This document shows, one piece after another, positions 33,337 through 42,900 of a stretch of DNA of 64,000 nt (positions are counted from its first letter, which is position 1; every line of letters begins with the position of its first letter). The translations under genes were made by a program, and so were the position numbers. The notes under the pieces are model-generated. The model searched no databases, was not told where the DNA came from, and saw only the letters and a list, made by a program, of their open reading frames with translations. Source of the stretch: Nephrocerus scutellatus (taxonomy: Eukaryota; Arthropoda; Insecta; Diptera; Pipunculidae); assembly GCA_947095585.1 (NCBI GenBank), contig OX352763.1, forward strand, positions 101,225,908 through 101,289,907. The letters run 5' to 3'.

Positions 33337-34487
33337 GTGAAAAGTCTCGCCTTATTTGTGTGTCCCAACGATGAGAAAAAGAGACTAGAGAAACGTCGAA
33401 GAGGTAGCTGTAAATCGCTGTGTCCAGGCAAAACGAGGCCAAGGATCATGTCATACGAAGATCAAAGAGTGGTGCAAGATCTGATCAGCCAGTGGTTAGC
33501 GGAAAAGACGCCAAGTACGTCCGTGTACGCATCACCGATAATTCTTGTATACAAAAAGGTAAACCAAACGATTATGCTGTGATTAGAGAAGGCTCAACGA
33601 AAAGATTGTACGGGATAACTTCCCCATGGTTTTAATTGATGATGTTTTGGATCGGCTACAGGGGGCAGTAGTGTTTACGACGTTGGATCTCAAAAATGGA
33701 TTCTCTTACGTTCCAATGGATGAAGCTTCACGGAACTACACATTCATTTGTTACCAGTGACCGACAGTTTGAATTTTTATATGTTCCGTTTGGAATATGC
33801 AACTCTCCGGCCGTGTTTGCGAGATACATTTTTTCTGTTTTCGGAGAATTGATCCAGGAAGACTTCGTAATAGTGTATATGGACGACCTCGGGATTCCAG
33901 CCAAGGCTGAGGAGGAAGGCAACAAGAAACTGCGTAAAGAACTAGAAGTCGCAGCAGAATATGGATTACGTATTAAATGGGTAAAATGTCAGTTTTTAAG
34001 GATGACGATAGAGTTCTTAGGATATGTCATCGAGAAGAACACCATCAGCCCATCAACGGAGAAAACGAGAGTGGTAAGCACTTTTCCAGTGTCGAGCGAC
34101 AAGAAAGCGCTTCAACGTTTCCTTGGTCTTACGTCCTATTTTAGACGGTTTATTGAGGCATATGCAGTGATCGCCAAGCCATTGTCGGATCTGCTACGCA
34201 AGGGTCTAGAGTTTAGGCTGGAGAACGAACAGATAGTAGCTTTCCAGCAACTTAAGGCAGCGTTAATCAAATCGCCTGTCCTTAAGCTATTCAATCCAAA
34301 AGCATCAACGGAAATTCATGCGGATGCAAGCAAATATGGCTACGGCGCTGTATTGTTGCAGAAGGACGCAGATGATCAACAGCTTCTGTTCCGGTACACA
34401 CATCAAATAAAATTAAGCGAATATTTTGCGCAGTATAATTTATTTTGGTTTTTATTTCTTGTGTGTATATTTTCATATACAAGTTAA
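33337..34487 (+). pseudogene. Ty3/Gypsy reverse transcriptase, degraded, copy A
   Basis: A short leader runs from the primer-binding site straight into pol; gag and protease are missing. The RT is seen in two main frames (33337-33582 and 33696-34487) with stops between. Visible motifs are the fingers segment VYASPIILVYKK, motif A as LDLKNGF, the palm FGICNSPAVFARYIF, the catalytic YMDD in VIVYMDDLGIP, and the thumb/connection KALQRFLGLTSYFRRFI. The RNase H domain starts (EIHADASKYGYGAVLL) and is then cut at about 34395, so most of RNase H, all of integrase and the 3' LTR are absent. Placement in Ty3/Gypsy is solid from motif order. It is a dead, internally and 3'-deleted copy. Confidence 0.85.
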
Positions 34488-34719
34488 CTAGAAATATATT
34501 TCGGCAACAAGTTATTCAAGCTAATACCTTCACGAGTAACGAGGTTTTCCCAGCCGGGGTAAAACTCAGTGTGACCAGGGTTCCTTCTATAATAAGGTCG
34601 TTACAATAAACACATACGCTACACAAGCCCCTCACCCAACACAAAGTCAACACAAACCTGATACCCGGCCCAGTTGCAGTTTCTAGACTAACGTAAAGTA
34701 TAAAAAATTAGTTAATTAA
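34488..34719. other. Unclassified junction sequence
   Basis: Between the truncated RT and the piggyBac end. Contains ACGAGGTTTTCCCAGCCGGG. Identical in arrangement in copy B (52495-52726). No feature assigned. Confidence 0.4.
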
Positions 34720-36608
34720 CCCTTTTGTAAATTTGGGTCGAATTATCGTACAAAAATTTCAGCTATTTATTTATCAAAAAATTTATTCATGGCAACGTTC
34801 TTTCATGCACCAGACAAAATAAAACGGTAAATTCGTTTATTCTGCTGGAAACAAAAGCAAAAATGGAAAAAATTCGTTGAAAAATTCAAGTGTCAAACGC
34901 ATTCTGTGTTAAGTGTTTATTAGCAACTGTGGTCGGAGCTAACTTTTGAAACTTTAACTTGAATTGTGTTGAAAATATCCAATCAAAAATTAAAAAAAAA
35001 AAGTGATTTTATATAAAATAAAAGAATCATTAACAAAAACAAGTTATTATTTTTGCAAAATATTACTCGTAAGTATTTTATATTTCAAAATAAAATTTAT
35101 GTACGATATATCGTACAAATCGCATCTTCTTCAAGTGTACGATTTTTAGTACATAAATATATGTAGCCGATTTCATTGAACAGACCTGTAGCTAATCCGA
35201 TTGAACAGACCTATTAACGCCCGCAGCGCCGCCACAGCAACTTGCCGCATTGACAACAATTTTCTTTCGTGTTTTTTCGCCAGTCAGTTGCTACTAGCAC
35301 ACCATTTTCTTTCTCGAGAAAATAATTATTTTGTTATTTTAAATAAAAATTGTTAAAGCATAGAAACAAGTTCAGTTGTTTTTCATAATACGTTTCAGAA
35401 GTGTTTTGTATAGTTTATTAGTGCCGGAGACGGCGCTAAATATATAGAACAAATTTGAGCAATAGAGGTCTTACGATGCATACAAATTTTGTTAGGTATA
35501 AAATGAGTTCCCGAAGAAGTCGTTTGACAGAGCAGCAAATTTAAGCTTTCTTGAACGAAATAATTCCCGATGCAGAGCATTCCGATGTGGAGAATGAGCG
35601 AGAAACGGGTTTTGAAGCTGGCTTGGAAGATCAATTGTACTTTGAGCAAGAGCAAAGAGAAGTGACAGTTTTGAGGACGAAGAGAGATGCAGATGAAGCT
35701 GTAGAAAATGCGGATGATGATGAAAAAACCTACACCATCTTAGCAGTGGGTTCAGTGTCAGGAGTAGAAGTTTCGATTGACGATGGAGTTTTTCTTGACA
35801 TCGTAGCTGAAAATTCTTCAACCCACGATAAAGTCTTCAAAGTAATACCACGAACCACCACCACCACCACCACAGTGGAACAGAGCTACACCGTTTCAAT
35901 TAGAAAAAATTCCTTTCGAGCAAATAGATTTGGTTTCATTAGGTGATGTCCTTGAGCCATTTAAATATTTTGAAAACTACTTCACTGAAGATATTTTTGA
36001 CAAAATGTGTTTTTATACAAACCTTTGTGCCACACAGCAACAAACAAGAGCCTTTAAGTCAACAACAAAAGAGGAGTTAAAGGTATTTATTGGCCTTTAT
36101 ATAATGATGGGATGCCTCCGGTTGCCAAGAGATATCACTCTATTGGGTTCGTTTCATTAAAATTGAACTATTTGGCAAGTCTACTATAGATTTACATAGA
36201 TTTTGCCAACTGCGATTACACGTCCATTTTGTCAATAATCTAGACATTCCCAAAAACTGTACTGACTGCTTTGCAAAATTTTGGCCATTGATTGAAGCTA
36301 TTCAACAACGATGTCGGATGGAACCAGTCGAAGAAAATGTTTTTGTGGATGAAAAAATTGTTCCTTTTACTGGTCATCATGCCTGCAAAATGTACTATAA
36401 GGATAAGCCCCATAGTTGGGGGTTTGTTTTATACGTATTTTGTGGAAAGTCTGGTTTTTCATATGAGTTCATTGCCTATCAAGGCAAATTTGGAATAGGA
36501 ATTGATAGTGAATATCATCGACAATATGGAATATGGATATCAATTGGCCATAATCTATTTTTTTATAATTATTTTAACTCGTATAATCTTTTGGAAATTC
36601 TTCGTCAA
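34720..36608 (+). mobile_element. piggyBac element, 5' end intact, 3' part lost, copy A
   Basis: TTAA (34716-34719) followed by CCCTTTTGTAAATTTGGGTC, the typical target site and terminus of piggyBac elements. A perfect palindrome, GTACGATATATCGTAC (35101-35116), with further CGTAC/GTACG motifs, lies in the subterminal 5' region. The 3' end is missing: the transposase is joined to Merlin sequence at about 36608. Confidence 0.8.
35503..36608 (+). pseudogene. piggyBac transposase, inactivated, copy A
   Basis: ATG 35503 (MSSRRSRLTEQQ) is followed by a stop at codon 14 (35542-35544). An acidic N-terminal region in the same frame runs to about 35946, then frameshifts lead to 35930-36160 (VLEPFKYFENYFTEDIFDKM) and to about 36160-36608. 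The DDE core shows the first catalytic Asp (FVDEKIVPFTGHHACKMY) and the block HSWGFVLYVFCGKSGF. The second catalytic Asp, expected in the LFFDNFFTS-type motif, is Tyr here (LFFYNYFNSYNLL). The third Asp and the C-terminal Cys-rich domain are missing because the gene ends at ILRQK, where Merlin begins. Copy B has the same breaks, so they predate the block duplication. Confidence 0.85.
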
Positions 36609-37296
36609 AAAATTCAACGCTGTAACGAGCATTTCTCCGTCCGAAAAAATACATTTTTTGATAAATCCAATTTATCAATTTTGCCAATTCGTCAATCTTT
36701 GGCTGGATAATCCAACATTGGATCTTTGCAGATAGCAATGTAAGATTAGCAGCTGCCATTCAGTGACGGATTGGGCATCTTTTTCGAGAGAAGTCTTCAT
36801 TGATTGGGTAAGTCAAACTTTAATTTCATAATAGTCTAGAATGATGATGCAGATGACCGCAAAGCACTAGATTTTTTATTCATTTTTTATAATTTTTTAT
36901 CATATAAATATATGTTTATTCATATAGGTTTTGGTCAACAAGACCCCAATAGAAGGCATTGGCAAAATCGTGGAAATCGATGAGTCCAAATTCGGAAAAC
37001 GCAAGTATCATCGTGTGCACCACATCGAAGGCCAGTGGGTCTTCGGTGGCATTGAACGCGGTTCAGGCTTTTGCTTTATGGTGCCCGTGGAAAAACGAAA
37101 TACGGAGACCCTTCTTCCAATTATTAAGGAATATATTCTGCCAGGAACAACAATCATGTCTGATTGTTGGAAAGCATACAATTGCCTGGCAGCTGAAGGA
37201 TACACGCACCTGACAGTCAACCACTCAGTAAATTTTGTTGACGGGGCGACAGGTGCGTGTACCAACCATATAGAGGCGTCTTGGGGTGCAGTCAAG
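36609..37296 (+). pseudogene. Merlin transposase fragment, copy B
   Basis: Same gene as at 30.7 kb but shorter on both sides. Exon 1 has an 8-bp deletion relative to that copy and a TAG near 36733. The intron is 36808-36927. Exon 2 runs from 36928 to about 37296, where it is cut after ASWGAVK and joined to satellite (GTCAAG|ACCTATT). The first two catalytic Asp and the Glu are still encoded, but the C-terminal tail is missing. Confidence 0.85.
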
Positions 37297-37609
37297 ACCT
37301 ATTACTTCCAGTGTATTTAATTGTGCGTTTTGAATTTTGCCGATACCCGATACGTTTGTTGTTTACGTTTAAATTTCTTTGCATTAATATTCAACTTTAA
37401 GTGTGGTTTTTCGGAAAAACAATGCACTCGCGTCACATAGAGATATTTTACTATGTAAGATAAAACTTCATAGATTTATAATAAAATAATTATTTTCTCT
37501 TTAACAGAAATGCTCCGCCAATAAAGTCGTGTGCGACATCCAGATAAGGAAGCAAAAGCTTCCAATCGGGTTACAGGGAAAAATGATACTCTTTTGCATC
37601 GCTTAATTT
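37297..37609 (+). repeat. Satellite monomer segment between Merlin and MULE
   Basis: Type I monomer from ACCTATTACTTCCAGTG to CGCTTAATTT. Contains one mini-gene copy (ATG 37422, intron 37455-37507, stop 37604-37606). Confidence 0.9.
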
Positions 37610-39575
37610 GGTACCCAGACACTTACTCGAAAAACATTTGCTAGAAAATGTATAAAACGACATTTGCTCGAAAAACATTTTCTCGAAAACTAAGTAGTCT
37701 CTGTTTTCAACCTTCAAACAACTTGCGCGAGTAATTGTTGTTCGTGCAAATGTTTTCGATCAAATGTAAAATTTTGAAAACTAAGTAGTCAATGTTTTCA
37801 ACCAAAAAGGTGAAAAGTCATTCAACAAAAATAATTATTATTTCAAGATTCATTTTTACTATTTCAACATATAAATACATTTTGGTAAGGATAAATATAC
37901 AAACTTTAAAATAAAATAACATTTCTAACCTTGTAGATAACCAGAATTGATAATTTAAAAACATCAAAAAATAAGCCTTGCTTTCTTGTAGATGGTTACG
38001 TATTTATTAAAAATAAACAACATAATGATGTCACGTACTGGATATGTACGAATAATCGGCAAAAACTTTGTAAGGCACGAATTAATACAAAAGATAATAT
38101 AATTATAAAGAAAGTTGGAGAGCATAATCATGCTGGAAATGCAGCAATGTGGGTGTAAGAGAAACCCTTACTGAAATTAAGAACATAGCACTATCGTCAA
38201 ATATGAATACACAAAATATTATTGCTGAATCTACTGTTGCCATTAATAATCCAGTAAGAGTCCATATGCCGTCTATTCCGTCCATGCAGCGCACAATTCA
38301 CAGACAAAGACAAGGAAATGCTGTTATTCCGAAATCGTTAATTGATTTAATTATACAAGAAAAATTTAATGTTACTCTTCAGGGTGATCCATTTTTGCTG
38401 TACGATTCAGGGCCTACCGAAACTCGAATTTTAATATTCTCAACCAAACGAAATCTTCACTTTTTGGCACAATCTTACATTTGGTTCGTTGACGGTACTT
38501 TTAAAACAGTACCGTTGATTTTTAATCAACTTTTTACCATACATGGGGTAAAGGAAAAGCAATCTTTACCATTAGTGTATGTCTTATTACCGAACAAATT
38601 AACCAAATCATACAAAAGATCATTCGAACAGTTAAAACTGTTAAATGTTAATTTAAAACCATTGCATTTAATGTCAGATTTTGAACAAGCTATTATAAAC
38701 GCAGGTTCCGTATCTTTTCCAGATGCTCAACAAAAATTTTGCTTCTTTCATTTAGGCCAGAGTTTATATCGTAAAATATGTCAGGTGGGGTTAAAAGCTC
38801 AATATGACCAGGATGCAGCTTTCGCTCATTAAATTCGTATGATTTTATCAGTTGCATTTGTACCGCCAGCCGATGTTACTTACGCTTTCCAATCCTTAAC
38901 TAAAATCAATGTTATCCCAGAAGAAGCTAATGAAATATTGGATTATTTTGAGGATAATTATATCGGCAGACTTGATGTGCGGTCTAAAAATGAAACTGGT
39001 AGGCGCAATCCCAGGTATTGTATTAAATCGTGGAATGTTTATACCGCAACACTAGAAGATTCCGCTCGAACAAATAACTGCGTTGAAGGTTGGCATAATG
39101 GATTTTCCCGGTTAGTTGGTTGTGAACATCCATCTGTTGATTTTTTTTTTAAAAAAATTCAACTAGAACAATCGAAAAATGAAATAGTTCTCGAGCAAAT
39201 TCTTGCTGGGACTCCAATGCCTCCAAAACACAAAAGATATCGAGATTTAAATGAAAGAATCAAAAATGTTGCTGAGAAATACTCAATTATGGAAATCACC
39301 GATTATTTAACTGCAATTGCATACAATACTGTATTATAAGTAACCAAAAAAATCAAATATTTAATAAAGAATCTAAAAAAAAATAATATTTTTTTTATTA
39401 ATATTCAAAAATCATTTTCTGGTAAAATTAATAACCGAAAAATTCTTCAAAAAACTCGCGCGAGTTCCAGAAAATGACGTTCGAGCAAATGTTTTTCGAG
39501 AAAATGTTTTCGAGCAAATGTTTTTCGAGAAAATGTTTTTCGAGCAAATGTTTTTCGAGTAAATGTCATGGAATC
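37610..39575 (+). mobile_element. MULE (Mutator-like) transposon, copy A
   Basis: Flanked by an 8-bp direct repeat CTTAATTT (37602-37609 and 39576-39583), the expected size for MULE insertions. The empty site is seen in other satellite monomers (CGCTTAATTTAGCC). The terminal inverted repeats are made of iterated 15-bp units (ACATTTGCTCGAAAA and variants), with two or three on the left and six on the right. A perfect palindrome, AACTCGCGCGAGTT, lies at 39453-39466. Length 1966 bp. It encodes one transposase gene (separate entry). Confidence 0.9.
37792..39339 (+). pseudogene. MULE transposase with FLYWCH-type zinc finger, copy A
   Basis: Predicted exon 1 is 37792-37884 (31 codons), a GTAAGG...TTGTAG intron is 37885-37936 (52 bp) and exon 2 starts at 37937 in phase 0. 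Exon 2 opens with a FLYWCH-type finger: LVDGYVFIKNKQ, TYWICTNN, LCKARINTKD and GEHNHAG (two Cys, two His). A one-base frameshift near 38149 separates it from the MULE domain. That domain has the first catalytic Asp in WFVDGTFKTVP, the second in LMSDFEQAI, the CFFH motif after it, and the Glu in NNCVEGWHNGF. A nonsense change at 38830-38832 (AAA in copy B, TAA here) splits the frame. The gene ends TAA after YNTVL (39339). It is a recently inactivated copy, closely similar to copy B. Confidence 0.88.
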
Positions 39576-39991
39576 CTTAATTTAGCCTTGATGCATTTGA
39601 TTCCTTTTAGTATTAATACATTCATTTTCGCACATTAATTCCGTAAATATAAAATTTGCCTATGTTAATTGAATTGCCTTAACACTAGCATTTTAATTCA
39701 TGTAAACTAAGTTTAAATAAATAACCATCAAAAATTTTATATTATATATTAGTATAGAGGTGGTTCCCAAAATATAAGCTTGGGTAAATAAATGAACTAA
39801 CTTTGTATTTGCATATTAATTCCGACGAGAAAAGGTCAGAAAAAGACTCAGAAAGAGTAAATTATTCTCGGAGAATTCCTATCTGATTTTTGACATTTTA
39901 ATCAAGTGAGTTGTCGCGAAAGTTTAATTTAATTTTTCCGGCAACAAAAAAAACAAACAAACCTATTGATATGAAATTTCGCGTACATGAA

Positions 39992-42900
39992 CAGACCTAT
40001 TACTTCCAGTGTATTTAATTGTGCGTTTTGAATTTTGCCGATACCCGATACGTTTGTTGTTTACGTTTAAATTTCTTTGCATTAATATTCAACTTTAAGT
40101 GTGGTTTTTCGGAAAAACAATGCACTCGCGTCACATAGAAACATTTTACTATGTAAGATAAAACTTCATAGATTTATAATAAAATAATTATTTTCTCTTT
40201 AACAGAAATGCTCCGCCAATAAAGTCGTGTGCGACATCCAGATAAGGAAGCAAAAGCTTCCAATCGGGTTTCAGGGAAAAATAATACCCTTTTGCATCGC
40301 TTAATTTAGCCTTGACGCATTTGATTCCTTTTAGTATTAATAAATTCATTTTCGCACATTAATTCCGTAAATATAAAATTTGCCTATGTTAATTGAATTG
40401 CCTTAACACTAGCATTTTAATTCCTGTATAATAAGTTTAAATAAATAACCATCAAAAATTTTATATTATATATTAGTATAGAGGTGGTACCCAAAATATA
40501 AGCTTGGGTAAATAAATGAACTAACTTTGTATTTGCATATTAATTCCGACGAGAAAAGGTCAGAAAAAGACTCAGAAAGAGTAAATTATTCTCGGAGAAT
40601 TTATATCTGATTTTTGACATTTTAATCCAGTGAGTTGTCGCGAAAGTTTAATTTAATTTTTCCGGCAACAAAAAAAAACAAACAAACCTATTGATATGAA
40701 ATTGAATTGAAACATTTTACTATGTAAGATAAAACTTCATAGATTTATAATAAAATAATTATTTTCTCTTTAACAGAAATGCTCCGCCAATAAAGTCGTG
40801 TGCGACATCCAGATAAGGAAGCAAACAGGGAAGTTACAGGGAAAAATAATACCCTTTTGCATCGCTTAATTTAGCCTTGACGCATTTGATTCCTTTTAGT
40901 ATTAATAAATTCATTTTCGCACATTAATTCCGTAAATATAAAATTTGCCTATGTTAATTGAATTGCCTTAACACTAGCATTTTAATTCCTGTATAATAAG
41001 TTTAAATAAATAACCATCAAAAATTTTATATTATATATTAGTATAGAGGTGGTTCCCAAAATATAAGCTTGGGTAAATAAATGAACTAACATTGTATTTG
41101 CATATTAATTCCGACGAGAAAAGGTCAGAAAAAGACTCAGAAAGAGTAAATTATTCTCGGAGAATTTATATCTGATTTTTGACATTTTAATCGAGTGAGT
41201 TGTCGCGAAAGTTTAATTTAATTTTTCCGGCAACAAAAAAAACAAACAAACCTATTGATATGAAATTTCGCGTACATGAACAGACCTATTACTTCCAGTG
41301 TATTTAATTGTGCGTTTTGAATTTTGCCGATACCCGATACGTTTGTTGTTTACGTTTAAATTTCTTTGCATTAATATTCAACTTTAAGTGTGGTTTTTCG
41401 GAAAAACAATGCACTCGCGTCACATAGAGACATTTTACTATGTAAGATAAAACTTCATAGATTTATAATAAAATAATTATTTTCTCTTTAACAGAAATGC
41501 TCCGCCAATAAAGTCGTGTGCGACATCCAGATAAGGAAGCAAACAGGGAAGTTACAGGGAAAAATAATACCCTTTTGCATCGCTTAATTTAGCCTTGACG
41601 CATTTGATTCCTTTTAGTATTAATAAATTCATTTTCGCACATTAATTCCGTAAATATAAAATTTGCCTATGTTAATTGAATTGCCTTAACACTAGCATTT
41701 TAATTCCTGTATAATAAGTTTAAATAAATAACCATCAAAAATTTTATATTATATATTAGTATAGAGGTTCCCAAAATATAAGCTTGGGTAAATAAATGAA
41801 CTAATTTTGTATTTGCATATTAATTCCGACGGGAAAGGTCAATTTCATATTGGTGTATTTATTCTTAAATGACCATTTAACTTGTAAATGGTACATTTAT
41901 GTCTAAGTGTCTAAATAATTAACATTAAAACTGTCATTATCAGCCTTAGTGAACGCACTTATATAAATGCACTAAAAATAATTGTATGAACGCTGTTCAG
42001 ACTTGAAACAGTGTACTAATTCTTTTCTTCTTGCTAGAAGAATGACTTTACTTACTCTTTTTCTTTTTCAGCTGTAGTAGTAGCATCTTTTCATATTGTT
42101 CCAATAATAATATTTCTTAAGTTGTGCTTTCGGAAAAGAAATAAATATTTAAATTTAAATTTCTTTGCATTAATATTCAACTTTAAGTGTGGTTTTTCGG
42201 AAAAACAATGCACTCGCGTCACATAGAGACATTTTACTATGTAAGATAAAACTTCATAGATTTATAATAAAATAATTATTTTCTCTTTAACAGAAATGCT
42301 CCGCCAATAAAGTCGTGTGCGACATCCAGATAAGGAAGCAAAAGCTTCCAATCGGGTTACAGGGAAAAATAATACCCTTTTGCATCGCTTAATTTAGCCT
42401 TGACGCATTTGATTCCTTTTAGTATTAATAAATTCATTTTCGCACATTAATTCCGTAAATATAAAATTTGCCTATGTTAATTGAATTTCCTTAACACTAG
42501 CATTTTAATTCCTGTATAATAAGTTTAAATAAATAACCATCAAAAATTTTATATTATATATTAGTATAGAGGTGGTTCCCAAAATATAAGCTTGGGTAAA
42601 TAAATGAACTAACATTGTATTTGCATATTAATTCCGACGAGAAAAGGTCAGAAAAAGACTCAGAAAGAGTAAATTATTCTCGGAGAATTTATATCTGATT
42701 TTTGACATTTTAATCGAGTGAGTTGTCGCGAAAGTTTAATTTAATGTTTCCGGCAACAAAAAAAAACAAACAAACCTATTGATATGAAATTTCGCGTACA
42801 TGAACAGACCTATTACTTCCAGTGTATTTAATTGTGCGTTTTGAATTTTGCCGATACCCGATACGTTTGTTGTTTACGTTTAAATTTCTTTGCATTAATA

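Noticed and set aside
33137..33442. Minus-strand 101-codon ORF (also 51149-51454)
   Set aside because: Lies over the leader and start of the Gypsy element with no motif; conserved only because the block is duplicated.
35492..35821. Minus-strand 109-codon ORF (also 53498-53827)
   Set aside because: Shadow of the acidic N-terminal region of the piggyBac transposase.
36502..36735. 77-codon ORF across the piggyBac-Merlin junction as a fusion gene
   Set aside because: It uses the wrong frame for both transposases; the real coding frames are different.
38149..38832. Separate 227-codon gene
   Set aside because: It is the MULE transposase cut by a nonsense codon; copy B reads through the same place.
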